The notes below the pieces were generated by a model. It saw nothing but the letters and a program-made list of their open reading frames with translations, had not been told where the DNA came from and did no database searches. 64,000 bases of DNA, from assembly GCA_023436585.1 (NCBI GenBank), contig JAEZIN010000002.1:186001-250000 (forward strand). Reading direction: 5' to 3'. This DNA is from Bacillota bacterium (lineage in GTDB: Bacteria > Bacillota > Clostridia > Christensenellales > Aristaeellaceae). The position numbers and the translations under genes are program-made. Positions within the stretch are counted from its first letter, which is position 1. Each line of letters begins with the position of its first letter. This document shows, in pieces, positions 45,682 to 54,649 of the stretch.

Positions 45682-47255
45682 AGGTTTTCCCTCCCTTCCC
45701 GGCTCGCAGCCCTATATTCATTGGGCGTTTGATTCTGCAGCTTTTTAAACAGCTTTGAAAAGTAGCTGGGATTATCGTATCCCACCGAATAGGCGATCTC
45801 ATGGCTGCGAAGATCGGTATCACGCAAAAGCTCCCTGGCCTTGCCCATACGTATGGTCGTTAAATACGCCCACAGGCTTATGCCTGTATCCCGCTTAAAC
45901 AGGGAGGAAAAGTAATTCCGGCTGACACTTAAATGGGTACAAATTTCCTCCAGCGATATGTTCCTAGCGTAATGCTTGTTCAAAAAAGCGATGCTGCTTT
46001 CCACCAGGCGGCTGTACCGGCCTTTTTCCCCTTTCTCCACCTTGCATACGGCGGAAAACAGGCCGGTCATAAAGGCAAGCAGCGCATCCATCGATTCGTT
46101 AGCCGCCACCTGCTGGTAGGTGATGTCCTTTAGGGGAGCATAATCCGAGGCGCTTTCGCCGGATATAAGCAGGCTCTTGGCCTTAAGTACCGCTTCAAAG
46201 CAAAAGTCGTACACCCGGCCTAGTTCCTTGGGCCCTAAGCGCACCGCCTCGTCCAGCACCTCGCGTAAAATGCGCGACGCCTCGCCTGCGTTACGTTGGG
46301 CCAGCGACAGCTCCAGGTCCTTTAAGTGCTCAGCAAAGCTTAATTGTTCGACCTCGTCTTCGCTGCAATTCAGGCCCAAAGCCAGCACGTCGGTTCTTTT
46401 GATAAACTGGCCGTATTTGGCAAGCTTCACCGTTTGCGCATACAGCGCGGGCAATTCTTCACCCGCGTGTGCGGCGCGGCTGATGCAGACCATGGCGGTT
46501 AAATTCAGCTCGCTTTTTAGAAACCGCAGAATTTCCTGGGCCGTGCTTTGCAGAACGCTCATGTCCCCTGCGGCCATCAAGATCGTCCAGGAATAGTTGT
46601 CCAAATCAAAGACCATGCCACGGCCGCTCTTTTGAACAATCTCCTCCATGGCCTCCTGTATATAGCCCATCTGGTCGGCGGCTACGCTTTTGACCCCCGT
46701 ATATTCGTTGATGGTCTCATGCCGAAGCTTTACATCCATCAGCGCCAGGGGCGGCGCGCCCATTTCCGTAAGCAGCGCCAGGGCCTGGGCGGAGCGGAAG
46801 CCTGTTTTCATGTATTCCCGAAGCAGCTGCTTTTTTTTCATGGCCTGACTCTTGTCCACCAGCCGGCGGGAGATATCGCGGCTGGCAATCTTGCTGACGA
46901 TCGCTTGCAGCGCCTTCTCCAACTCGGTTTCATCAATGGGTTTGAGCAGATAATTGGCGCAGCCTAAGGATATGGCTTCCTTCACATAGCTAAAGTCGGC
47001 ATAAGCGCTGATGAGCAGTATCTCCGCCTGGTCGTTTATCTCCCGCACCTTCTTGATAAACTCCAGGCCGTTCAGTCTTGGCATGCGGATGTCGGTAATG
47101 ATCAGCCCGGGTGTAAGCAGCCTGTACTTTTCCAAGGCCTCTACACCGTCTGTGGCGGTATCCGCGATTTCTATGCCATAGCGGCCCCAGTCGATGATGC
47201 CCTTCATCATCTGCAGGGACAGCCGTTCATCGTCCACCAGCAGTGCCTTTAGCAT
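45678..47255 (-). CDS. YesN-type response regulator (REC + AraC HTH)
   Basis: The 525-residue protein has a receiver domain (1-120, phospho-acceptor Asp55 in IITDIRMP, with the acidic pair at VDDE and the signalling Lys in LLKPIDE), a central helical region (about 140-410) and a C-terminal AraC pair of HTH motifs (ISLEEICTHLSVSRNYFSSLF; HEIAYSVGYDNPSYFSKLFK). It overlaps the kinase gene by 7 bp. It likely activates arabinan-import and hydrolase promoters in this locus. Confidence 0.94.
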   Translation of the reverse strand: MLKALLVDDERLSLQMMKGIIDWGRYGIEIADTATDGVEALEKYRLLTPGLIITDIRMPRLNGLEFIKKVREINDQAEILLISAYADFSYVKEAISLGCANYLLKPIDETELEKALQAIVSKIASRDISRRLVDKSQAMKKKQLLREYMKTGFRSAQALALLTEMGAPPLALMDVKLRHETINEYTGVKSVAADQMGYIQEAMEEIVQKSGRGMVFDLDNYSWTILMAAGDMSVLQSTAQEILRFLKSELNLTAMVCISRAAHAGEELPALYAQTVKLAKYGQFIKRTDVLALGLNCSEDEVEQLSFAEHLKDLELSLAQRNAGEASRILREVLDEAVRLGPKELGRVYDFCFEAVLKAKSLLISGESASDYAPLKDITYQQVAANESMDALLAFMTGLFSAVCKVEKGEKGRYSRLVESSIAFLNKHYARNISLEEICTHLSVSRNYFSSLFKRDTGISLWAYLTTIRMGKARELLRDTDLRSHEIAYSVGYDNPSYFSKLFKKLQNQTPNEYRAASREGRENL

Positions 47256-49027
47256 GCAGGCTCCTCCTTTTGGCGTTTTACGGTGAGGATGACGCTTGTC
47301 TGCATCTCCGGTTTGGAAAGAATGGTGATGCCGCAGCCGGCCCCGTAGATGCTGACAAGGCGGCGGTGCACGTTCATGATGCCGATATGGCTTTCACTTG
47401 GGCCGTCATTGCCGCCTGACAGCGTTTGCTGTATTTTTGCAAGCTTTTCCTGGTCAAAACCTACGCCGCTGTCCACGATGATGATGTGCACATCCTCCCC
47501 CTCCGCCTGTGCGCACAGGTGGATGTGGCCGGACTTGGCGCTTAGAAAGCCATGCTCGATGGCGTTTTCCACAATGGGCTGTATGATCAGCTTGGGTACT
47601 AAAACGGCCTGTATCTCCTCCGGGCAGTCGATGGTGTAGCTGATCTGCGGGTAGCGTATCTTTTGCAGCAGGATATAGCTTTCGATGTAGTCAAGCTCCC
47701 TGTCAAGGGGCACCATGTCCAGAGGGTTGTACACGCTGTAGGACAGAATCTTGCCCAGCAGCGTCGTGATTCTGGAGATCGCGGCTGAATCGCCGGTCAT
47801 GGCCAGGGCTTTGATGGACTGCAGCGTGTTATTGAAGAAATGGGGGTTGATTTGATGCTGGAGTACCTTGAACTGCTCCCTGGATAATAGCGCCTGGTTT
47901 TGAAGGCTCTCCCGGCTCAACCTGTCGATGCTCTCCAGCATGTTGTGAGCCGTATCGGCCAGCAAGCCGATTTCCTTGCTGCGAGTAGGCATAAAGACCA
48001 CGTTTGTCTTCCCTGCGGCGATATCGTTAAAGCGGCCCACCAATTGGTTCAGCGACCTCAACAGGGATTTTGCGATGAGCAGCGACAGCCCGGCGATGAG
48101 GGCGACGGAAAGTGCGATCATCAGCGCGGAAAACAGTGTGCTGGCATTGCGCAGCGTTTCGATTTCCGTAATGGGTAGAAAGCCGTAAATCATCCAGCCG
48201 GATACCTTTGATTGCGCCTGAGCCACCAGATACGATTCTCCAGTGAAGCCTTTGCGCATCAGCGCGAAGCTGCCCGTGCCGGCGCTTTTTTGCGAATCGA
48301 ACGCCGCTTGCTGGGTAAAAGATAAAATTCCTTCCGGAAAGGAAATGGCCTCGCTGCCCTGATAGATGGCAAACTGCACGCCCCGGCCCATCTGCGCCCC
48401 GGTTAAGATAGGCGCCAGCTTGATATCCAGCATCAGGTAGGCTGCCTGTGTTGCCACATATTGCGAGGTGTTGATGATGGGTGTGATGATGGAAACAGTT
48501 TGGCTGCCGCCGCCCGATATCAGGTAAGGCGTGGTATGCAGGCCGGTGAAGTGGGAGGTATATCCGCCCTCCATCACAACCTGGGAAAACCACGGCTCTT
48601 TACTAAAATCAAAATCTCGCTTGGGGGAACGGCCATAGGCGTACAGGCACTTAAAGTCGCTGCCGATGAGCAGGGTGGTATCCACATTGCCCAGCACATC
48701 CACCTGCTTGATCTTGTCCAGAATGTTCCGCTGGCGGGTAAGCTCCTTTCCGTAATCGAGGGCTTCGCCCTTCGCCCGCGCGCTCACCGCTTCTAAAATA
48801 TCCGGATCGTTGGCGAAGATGCGCGATATGTCCTTGAGCTGGGAAAAGTAATGGTCGGTGTTTAGTATGTGGGATTCCACGATCTGCCGGCAGTAATCGT
48901 AGCTTTGCTCCCGAAAGCTCTCGGTGTTGTAATGGAGGATGATGCTTCCAAAGGCGCTGAACAAAAGCGAAAACGCAATCGAAAAAGTTAAGATCATCTG
49001 CCGCAATAGGGATGCCTTGCGTTTCAT
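47249..49027 (-). CDS. YesM-type sensor histidine kinase
   Basis: The 592-residue protein has a membrane helix (about 11-31), an extracellular Cache-like sensor (about 35-290), a second helix (about 298-320), HAMP (about 320-372), His_kinase and HATPase domains. The phospho-acceptor is His396 in QHQINPHFFNN (the usual form is QINPHFLYN). ATP-binding motifs: VENAIEHG, VDSGVGFD and HIGIMNVHRRL. It is the first gene of the operon and should sense an extracellular saccharide, possibly via the lipoprotein SBP encoded after yesN. Confidence 0.94.
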   Translation of the reverse strand: MKRKASLLRQMILTFSIAFSLLFSAFGSIILHYNTESFREQSYDYCRQIVESHILNTDHYFSQLKDISRIFANDPDILEAVSARAKGEALDYGKELTRQRNILDKIKQVDVLGNVDTTLLIGSDFKCLYAYGRSPKRDFDFSKEPWFSQVVMEGGYTSHFTGLHTTPYLISGGGSQTVSIITPIINTSQYVATQAAYLMLDIKLAPILTGAQMGRGVQFAIYQGSEAISFPEGILSFTQQAAFDSQKSAGTGSFALMRKGFTGESYLVAQAQSKVSGWMIYGFLPITEIETLRNASTLFSALMIALSVALIAGLSLLIAKSLLRSLNQLVGRFNDIAAGKTNVVFMPTRSKEIGLLADTAHNMLESIDRLSRESLQNQALLSREQFKVLQHQINPHFFNNTLQSIKALAMTGDSAAISRITTLLGKILSYSVYNPLDMVPLDRELDYIESYILLQKIRYPQISYTIDCPEEIQAVLVPKLIIQPIVENAIEHGFLSAKSGHIHLCAQAEGEDVHIIIVDSGVGFDQEKLAKIQQTLSGGNDGPSESHIGIMNVHRRLVSIYGAGCGITILSKPEMQTSVILTVKRQKEEPAC

Positions 49028-49062
49028 GTTCTATTCCGCCTCTTCATGTACCTTGTTGCTGC

Positions 49063-49091
49063 ATCATATCATGTTTTGTATATAGATTCAA
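49063..49091 (-). promoter_or_regulatory. Promoter of the YesMN-SBP-SDR operon
   Basis: Minus strand TTGAAT (49091-49086), 17-nt spacer, TATGAT (49068-49063), about 35 nt before the start at 49027. Confidence 0.65.
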
Positions 49092-49129
49092 CCCTGCTCG
49101 AAATGTCGAATTGCGGCGCAATAATCCTC

Positions 49130-49180
49130 TTGACATTATCCCTATTATTACTTATAATTCCTTTTGTGAGTAATTATAAG
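49130..49180 (+). promoter_or_regulatory. Promoter and operator of the alpha/beta hydrolase gene
   Basis: TTGACA (49130-49135), 17-nt spacer, TATAAT (49153-49158). The -10 box lies inside the left arm of a perfect inverted repeat CTTATAATT (49151-49159) ... AATTATAAG (49172-49180), 12 nt apart. A repressor bound here would cover the -10 and the start of transcription. Confidence 0.8.
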
Positions 49181-49204
49181 GATGAATAAAAGGAGTGAAA
49201 CGAT

Positions 49205-50041
49205 GTGAAAGTCAGCGTATTCAAGACTGAAGCGGGGCGGGATAAGGTTCGTGCCTATTACAACGGGGTGCTAAACCAGTTCCCTTTCGGGCAAAGGTAT
49301 GTCGGCACATCCTATGGACAAACGTTCCTGCTGACGGCAGGCCTTAAGCAGAATCCCCCATTGATCCTGCTGCACGGCTCCTGCAGCAACAGCGCGTTCT
49401 GGTTTCCCGAAATCATGGCGCTGTCCAGGGATTATATGGTGTACGCGGTGGATATCCTGGGCGAAGCCGGCAACAGTGAAGAATACAGGCCCGATCTTCA
49501 CACGAATGCATTCGCACTCTGGATGAGGGAGGTGTTAATGGCATTGGGCCTTGAACGCGCCGTATTCATCGGCAACTCCCTGGGCGGCTGGATGGCACTC
49601 AAATTCGCCACAGCGTATCCGGAATGCGTATCAAGCCTCATACTGATAGCGTCCGCCGGCCTTGCGCAAATCCGTCCGCAATTTTTGAGTAATGTAAAAA
49701 AAACGCGGCAGGAGGATGGAACTGTGCCGGTGGGTTCCGGCATTATTGGGGAGCAAAGCATCCCCAAGGAAGTGCTGGATTTTATGAATCTGATCTTGGA
49801 AAATTACGACCCGATCCAGGAGTTGCCTGTATTTGAGGACGCACCATTGCAAAAGCTTGACATGCCGGTTCTTTTTATGGATGGGGAGGATGATGTCATC
49901 ATTGATGCGGCCGAATCGGCGCAAAGGCTGTCACGCCTGGTGCCATCGGCTGAAATTCATGTGCTCAGGAACTGTGGGCATGTAGTGATGAATTCCATTG
50001 AATATATTCTTCCGTTCCTGAAGAAGGCTCCCCTTGTGTAA
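49205..50041 (+). CDS. Alpha/beta hydrolase
   Basis: The 278-residue protein has oxyanion motif LLHGSCSNS, nucleophile elbow GNSLGG (Ser125), acid Asp in FMDGEDDVIID and catalytic His in NCGHVV. It is a cytoplasmic esterase/C-C hydrolase-like member; substrate not predictable. GTG 49205 follows AAAGGAGTG; the apparent ATG two bases earlier is followed at once by TGA. It is monocistronic, with its own tightly placed operator. Confidence 0.88.
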   Translation: MKVSVFKTEAGRDKVRAYYNGVLNQFPFGQRYVGTSYGQTFLLTAGLKQNPPLILLHGSCSNSAFWFPEIMALSRDYMVYAVDILGEAGNSEEYRPDLHTNAFALWMREVLMALGLERAVFIGNSLGGWMALKFATAYPECVSSLILIASAGLAQIRPQFLSNVKKTRQEDGTVPVGSGIIGEQSIPKEVLDFMNLILENYDPIQELPVFEDAPLQKLDMPVLFMDGEDDVIIDAAESAQRLSRLVPSAEIHVLRNCGHVVMNSIEYILPFLKKAPLV

Positions 50042-50081
50042 AGATCAGGGCATGAATCCTGAAAGAAAGAAAATAGAAGAC

Positions 50082-50450
50082 AGCCCCGACCTGTAAAGAT
50101 CGGGGCTCAGACCGTCAATAAACCTCGGGAGGCATCGGAGGGCCGTTCCCCATCTGGCTCAATCGGCGCACTGCTCACTGCCGTTCGCATTGCTTGTTTC
50201 GCCAGCCTCCTCCACCTCTCCCATTTCCGCCACTGGCGGGGTCGAGGCTACGGAGCCCTTCGATTCTAGATCGCAAACCAGCGACATGTGCGGTGGTTTG
50301 CGTAGGAATTTCGTAGAAATTCTTTCCTTGCCCGAGCAAATGGCCGCAAAATGGCATAGCCATTTTGCAGTGCAGCGAGGGAAAAGCTCAACAAAGTGGC
50401 ATAGCCACTTTGTTGATACGCTGAGCCCCGACCTGTACAGATCGGGGCTG
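50082..50450. repeat. Palindromic repeat element with terminal hairpins
   Basis: A 369-nt non-coding block is bounded by two near-identical 26-nt hairpins (50082-50107 and 50425-50450, 25 of 26 bases the same) with arms AGCCCCGA/TCGGGGCT. Inside are two more hairpins with related loops: GCAAAATGGC-ATA-GCCATTTTGC arms (50346-50368) and CAACAAAGTGGC/GCCACTTTGTTG (50389-50416). The structure suggests a small non-autonomous mobile or REP-derived element. The gap 50042-50504 contains nothing else. Confidence 0.65.
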
Positions 50451-50504
50451 ATCTTTGTATTAACGCATTAAACAGAAAATTGCAGGAATGATCAGGCAGG
50501 AAGC

Positions 50505-51515
50505 TTACTGCTCCCGCTTGCCGGCATAAGCGGCGATCAGCGCCAGCGCCAGCACGGCGCCCTTTACGGCCGGCAGCATATAGTAGGGAACTGCGCAGAT
50601 GGTCAGGCCGTTTTCCAGCGTAGAGACAAGCATCGCGCCTACCAGCGTGCCAAGGGCGTTGGGCTTTTCCGCACCGCCCACGGAGCGGCCGACGAACACG
50701 GCTGCCAGGGACTGCATCAGGAAATTATCGGCACCCATCACCTGCGCGGAGCTCCCGCGGGAGGCCACCAGGATGCCGCCGATGGCAATAAACACAGCGG
50801 TAATCATGCCCGCCAGATACCGGTAGCCCTTCACGTTAATGCCGGAGAGCTTCGCGGCCTGCCGGTTGCCGCCCATGGCGTAGATAAAACGGCCGTGCTT
50901 GGTGTATTCCAGGAAAATGTAGGCCGCAAGCACGCAGGCCAGCATGATGATAATGATCCACGGCGCGCGGCCGAGGGCGGAGAAGGAATCCTCCAGCGCG
51001 GTACGCATGGGCGAAGCGCCATTAGGCAGCCTCATACCGGTAGAAACGGCGCCGCCGCCGATGTACCACTGGCCCAGGCCCTGGTGCACGAACATCAGCG
51101 CGCAGGTGGCCAGCATATCCGGAATCTTGCAGACAAGGATCAGGAACATCGTAAGCTGGTACATGATCATCGTCACCACGATGGTCACAGCGATGCATGT
51201 CCACAGGGGCAGGCCGTACCACAGGTAGGTGCTGACAAACACGTAGGAGGCGCAGCTGGCCAGCGTGCAGGCCGACATGTCAAAGCCGTCCGGGGCCATG
51301 GTCACCGTCGCCGCGATGCCGAAAACCGTGGTGATGGACATGGCGCGCAGTATGTTGATCATGTTGTTTTCGGACATGAAGCTACTGCCCTTGATCAATG
51401 TGAAAATGATAAAGCATAGGGCCAGTGTGATGATGGCCGCCCAGTCCAGCAGGAACCGGAACACCTTTTTGCTGTTCCCCGTCCCCAGCGTGGTATTTTT
51501 CAACGAAACTTGCAT
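50505..51515 (-). CDS. Ribose-type ABC permease (RbsC family)
   Basis: The 336-residue protein has about eight to ten membrane helices in the BPD_transp_2 pattern; YAMGGNRQAAKLSGINV is the conserved cytoplasmic motif (GGN...A..sGI.v) of RbsC/XylH-type permeases. It is the last gene of a three-gene importer operon running away from the deoxysugar operon. Predicted cargo is 5-deoxyribose, 5-methylthioribose or their nucleosides, judged only from the divergent neighbours. Confidence 0.92.
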   Translation of the reverse strand: MQVSLKNTTLGTGNSKKVFRFLLDWAAIITLALCFIIFTLIKGSSFMSENNMINILRAMSITTVFGIAATVTMAPDGFDMSACTLASCASYVFVSTYLWYGLPLWTCIAVTIVVTMIMYQLTMFLILVCKIPDMLATCALMFVHQGLGQWYIGGGAVSTGMRLPNGASPMRTALEDSFSALGRAPWIIIIMLACVLAAYIFLEYTKHGRFIYAMGGNRQAAKLSGINVKGYRYLAGMITAVFIAIGGILVASRGSSAQVMGADNFLMQSLAAVFVGRSVGGAEKPNALGTLVGAMLVSTLENGLTICAVPYYMLPAVKGAVLALALIAAYAGKREQ

Positions 51516-51554
51516 GGCGGATCTCCTCCCGTTGTTTCATTCTCTATCCTGGAA

Positions 51555-53075
51555 TCAGGCGTACTTGGTTTCACTGCCGACTGCGTAGTGCATGATCTCA
51601 TCTTCACTCGTTTTCGTCGTTTCCAGTTCGGCCATCGTGTGCCCGTCATACAAAACATAAATGCGGTCCGTGATGGAAAGGAGCTCCGCGTTTTCGCAGG
51701 AAGCGTATATGACGCTGCCGCCCTGCTTGATGATATCGTTGATCAAACGGAAGATATCCTGCTTGGCGCCGACGTCCACACCCTTGGTAGGTTCATCAAA
51801 GATGTATACGTCGCAGTCCGCCGCCAGCCATTTTCCCACGACCACCTTCTGCTGGTTGCCGCCGGAAAGGTTTTTGACGTACTGCCGGATGGAAGGCGTA
51901 ACGATGCCCAGGTTCTTCACATAGTCCCGGGCGTTTGCGTCCGCCTTCCTTTTGTTGATGAAGGATAAGGTGCAGAATTTTTTCAGGCACGCGGCGGAAA
52001 GGTTGAAAGTGACGTTTTCATTGACCAAAACGCCTTCCTTACGCCTCTCCTCCGGCACCAGGGCGATCCTGTTCTTCACCGCGTGGGTGGGAATGTCAAT
52101 TCTCAGTTTCTTTCCGTTGAGAAGGACGGTTCCGGCGGTCTTTTTGTACGCACCAAAAATGGTCTTGCACAGCTCCGACTTGCCTGCGCCGACAAGGCCG
52201 GCGATACCGACAATCTCGCCCTTTCGTACAAAGATGGAAACGTCGTCCACCTTGCCCTCCGCGCCGGACAGGTGGTCCACTTCCAGAACCTTTTCGCCGA
52301 CCGGCACCTTCTCCTTGGTGAAAATTTCCTCAAAAGTGCGGCCCAGCATCTTTTCGACGATTTCCTTGGTGGTGGTGGCCTTGGTGATGGGGGTGGTATC
52401 CACTATCTCACCGTTGCGCATGACGGTGTATTTTTCACAAATCTGTATGACTTCATTGATTCGGTGGGAGATGAAAATGATGGAGATATTTTCATTCTCC
52501 TGTAAATGCTTCACCAAACGGAACAGTTCCGCTGTCTCGGTATCGCTCAGCGGTGCGGTTGGCTCATCCAGAATGAGAAAGCTGCATTTTGCAGCGATGG
52601 CCTTGGCAATCAGTACCATCTGCTTCTGGGCCAGAGTCAGGTTTTGAACAAGCTTTCGTACGTTTACGTTGATGTGCAGGCGTTCCAGAATCTCGCGCGC
52701 CTGCCGGCGTGTGCGGCTCCAATGGATCAAAGGGTCGCGGGAATCCATGACCATGTTGTTGAGCATGACATTCTCGGCCACGGAAAGCGTAGGGACAAGC
52801 GCCGTGTCCACCTCCTGGTACACGATCTGGATGCCATACTTTTGGGCGGCCATGGTGGTGCGAAGGTCGATCACCTTGTCGTTCAGGTATACTTCGCCGG
52901 TGTATTCGGGGTTTGCGCCGGCAAGTATCTTCATCAGGGTGGATTTCCCAGCTCCGTTGGCGCCGACAACCGCTCGGATCTCCCCGGTGCTGATCTGAAA
53001 ATTCACGTCCGTCAGCGCTTTTACGCCGGGAAATTCTATGGAGACATTCCTTGTACCAAGCGTAAGCTTATCCAT
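51555..53075 (-). CDS. Ribose-type ABC importer ATPase (RbsA family, two ATPase domains)
   Basis: The 506-residue protein has two nucleotide-binding domains. Domain 1: GANGAGKST, LTLAQKQMV in place of LSGGQ, FLILDEPTAPL. Domain 2 (from about 250): GLVGAGKSEL, LSGGNQQKVVVGKWL, YIFDEPTKGVDVGAK. This is the fused asymmetric ATPase of CUT2 importers. RBS AGAGGAGAGGG upstream. The 115-nt gap from the SBP gene holds a hairpin. Confidence 0.94.
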   Translation of the reverse strand: MDKLTLGTRNVSIEFPGVKALTDVNFQISTGEIRAVVGANGAGKSTLMKILAGANPEYTGEVYLNDKVIDLRTTMAAQKYGIQIVYQEVDTALVPTLSVAENVMLNNMVMDSRDPLIHWSRTRRQAREILERLHINVNVRKLVQNLTLAQKQMVLIAKAIAAKCSFLILDEPTAPLSDTETAELFRLVKHLQENENISIIFISHRINEVIQICEKYTVMRNGEIVDTTPITKATTTKEIVEKMLGRTFEEIFTKEKVPVGEKVLEVDHLSGAEGKVDDVSIFVRKGEIVGIAGLVGAGKSELCKTIFGAYKKTAGTVLLNGKKLRIDIPTHAVKNRIALVPEERRKEGVLVNENVTFNLSAACLKKFCTLSFINKRKADANARDYVKNLGIVTPSIRQYVKNLSGGNQQKVVVGKWLAADCDVYIFDEPTKGVDVGAKQDIFRLINDIIKQGGSVIYASCENAELLSITDRIYVLYDGHTMAELETTKTSEDEIMHYAVGSETKYA

Positions 53076-53121
53076 GGATTTCCCTCTCCTCTGCCTGGGT
53101 TAGGCTCCTTTAAGAAGGGAA

Positions 53122-53146
53122 GCGCCGGAGCAAAGGCTCCGACGCC
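53122..53146 (-). promoter_or_regulatory. Intercistronic hairpin between SBP and ATPase genes
   Basis: GCGCCGGAGC and GGCTCCGACGC pair around a short loop, with one mismatch. It lies between the SBP stop (53191) and the ATPase start (53075). No proper U-run, so it probably stabilises the SBP message and lowers read-through. Confidence 0.5.
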
Positions 53147-53190
53147 CCCTGTCAAAAACATTGCTCAGTTGAAGCTATAGGCACTTTGGA

Positions 53191-54300
53191 TTAGTGGATC
53201 AGCTCGGCGGGCATCCAGTCGGCAACGGACAGATAAGAGAGGTTGCCGTAGGTGTCGGGCGCCACGGCGCCAAGGTTTTCCACGGTGGAATCGGCCTTCA
53301 GGCTGGTGGCCAGGATGGCGGAGCCGGGCACTTCTACAACGTCCACACCGTAAGCGCCGGTGGCGGGGTCATAGATCTTGTCATACTGGTTGGCCAGTTC
53401 CAGCAGCAGCAACCGCATGGCGATTTCGCCGTTCAGGGTCCAGTCGGTGGTGCCGGCGGCGGTCCATATGTCGGGGCGGGTCATCATGTTGGTGATGTCC
53501 ACGGGGTCGATGTCCACAGAAGCCATGGGCAGCACGGCGCCGACTTTGCCGTTGAAGTTGTCGTTCTCCAGAATCGCGTTGTACACGCCCTGGCCGTACG
53601 CATCGTAGTACACGACGATGCCATCGACGTCAGCGCGGTTTACGCTCTGCAGATAAGCGGCGGAAACGGCGTTGGCGGAGTCAACGGTATCCTGCAGGGG
53701 CTGAATTTCGCCAACGGTCTTGATCTTGCCGGCAGCTTCGTATTCCTGCCAGCCGACTTCGCGGCGGTCAAAGGGGCTGATGTAGTTCGGGCCGCGCCAT
53801 ACTTTGATCAAGCGCACGCCTTCGCCATACTTCTCGATGAAGCTGTCGAGCAGAACGGTCACAAGGCTCTTGTCCTGCTGGAACAACTGGGTGACGCCGG
53901 GCAGCTTCTGATACTGGCCGTCGGCATAGAACTGGGTGTCGAAGCACACCAGCTTCAGGTTGGGGTACTGCTCCATGATGCCCTTCAGGAATACATAGGA
54001 GCCGTCCTTGTTGCCGTGGCTGACGATCAGCCCGTCATAACCGGCGGCGGCGCAGCTGGAAATGGTTTCCTGCCACTTGGTGATGTCGTTGTCGCAGAAG
54101 AAGAAGTCGAACTGCACGCCCAGCTTGGCGGCCAGGTCAGCACAGGAATCCTTCCACATCTGGAAGATGGTGGCGGAGGGCAGCTGCATAATGTAAGCAA
54201 CCTTCTTGCCGGAGACGGGATTGGTGGTTTCGCCAAGAGCTGTGGTGGCCAATGCAAACACCATCAGGAGCGCCAGGGCCAAGGAGACAATCTTTTTCAT
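53191..54300 (-). CDS. Periplasmic-binding-protein-4 sugar-binding protein (RbsB-like)
   Basis: The 369-residue protein has a signal peptide ending TALGET. The mature part is the type I periplasmic-binding fold: VAYIMQLPSATIFQMWKDSC, DNDITKWQETISSCAAAGYD, GLIVSHGNKDG and VDGIVVYYDAYGQGVYNAI. There is no lipobox. AAGGAGG lies 6 nt upstream. It supplies the RbsA/RbsC transporter. A Trp-rich mature sequence fits a small hydrophobic-faced sugar, but that is weak evidence. Confidence 0.9.
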   Translation of the reverse strand: MKKIVSLALALLMVFALATTALGETTNPVSGKKVAYIMQLPSATIFQMWKDSCADLAAKLGVQFDFFFCDNDITKWQETISSCAAAGYDGLIVSHGNKDGSYVFLKGIMEQYPNLKLVCFDTQFYADGQYQKLPGVTQLFQQDKSLVTVLLDSFIEKYGEGVRLIKVWRGPNYISPFDRREVGWQEYEAAGKIKTVGEIQPLQDTVDSANAVSAAYLQSVNRADVDGIVVYYDAYGQGVYNAILENDNFNGKVGAVLPMASVDIDPVDITNMMTRPDIWTAAGTTDWTLNGEIAMRLLLLELANQYDKIYDPATGAYGVDVVEVPGSAILATSLKADSTVENLGAVAPDTYGNLSYLSVADWMPAELIH

Positions 54301-54358
54301 GGTAAACCTCCTTATAAAATTTTCGGGATTTCAGTAACGTTCACCCCGTATTAAGGTC

Positions 54359-54387
54359 AGTATAGCATCATTCTCGAATAAAGGCAA
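54359..54387 (-). promoter_or_regulatory. Promoter of the RbsBAC-type importer operon
   Basis: Minus strand TTGCCT (54387-54382), 17-nt spacer, TATACT (54364-54359), leader of about 50 nt. It faces away from the catabolic-operon promoter at 54529. Confidence 0.7.
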
Positions 54388-54528
54388 GTGATTGTTCAAC
54401 ATTTTTTAGTAACTTTTTAAAAGAAAGATAAGTTGGCAAAATATAATATATTGATAGTTTTATTCTGGAATTTATATAAATATGCTTAATTCAGATGGCG
54501 TAAAACCTGTTGATATCGAAAGAATCTG

Positions 54529-54557
54529 TTGACAACGATATGTAATCCATCTATAAT
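54529..54557 (+). promoter_or_regulatory. Promoter of the deoxysugar/microcompartment operon
   Basis: Consensus TTGACA (54529-54534), 17-nt spacer, TATAAT (54552-54557), then an 85-nt leader. CTGTTGA occurs twice 21 bp apart, just upstream of and across the -35 box (near 54507 and 54527), a possible direct-repeat site for a regulator. The rest of the 349-nt divergent gap is AT-rich with no gene. Confidence 0.8.
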
Positions 54558-54649
54558 GTGAACTGAAAAGATAAACGCGTAAACCACTGAACACAACTAA
54601 ACAGGCGCACAATGCTTGTACAAAAACGGAAAGTGCGTAGGTGATAAGT

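Noticed and set aside
50175..50363. 62-codon minus-strand frame ending WRNKQCERQ
   Set aside because: It lies inside the hairpin-bounded repeat element; the translation reflects the repeat rather than a gene.
53194..54354. 386-codon open frame on the plus strand
   Set aside because: Antisense to the RbsB-like gene; Gly/Val/His-rich shadow without RBS.
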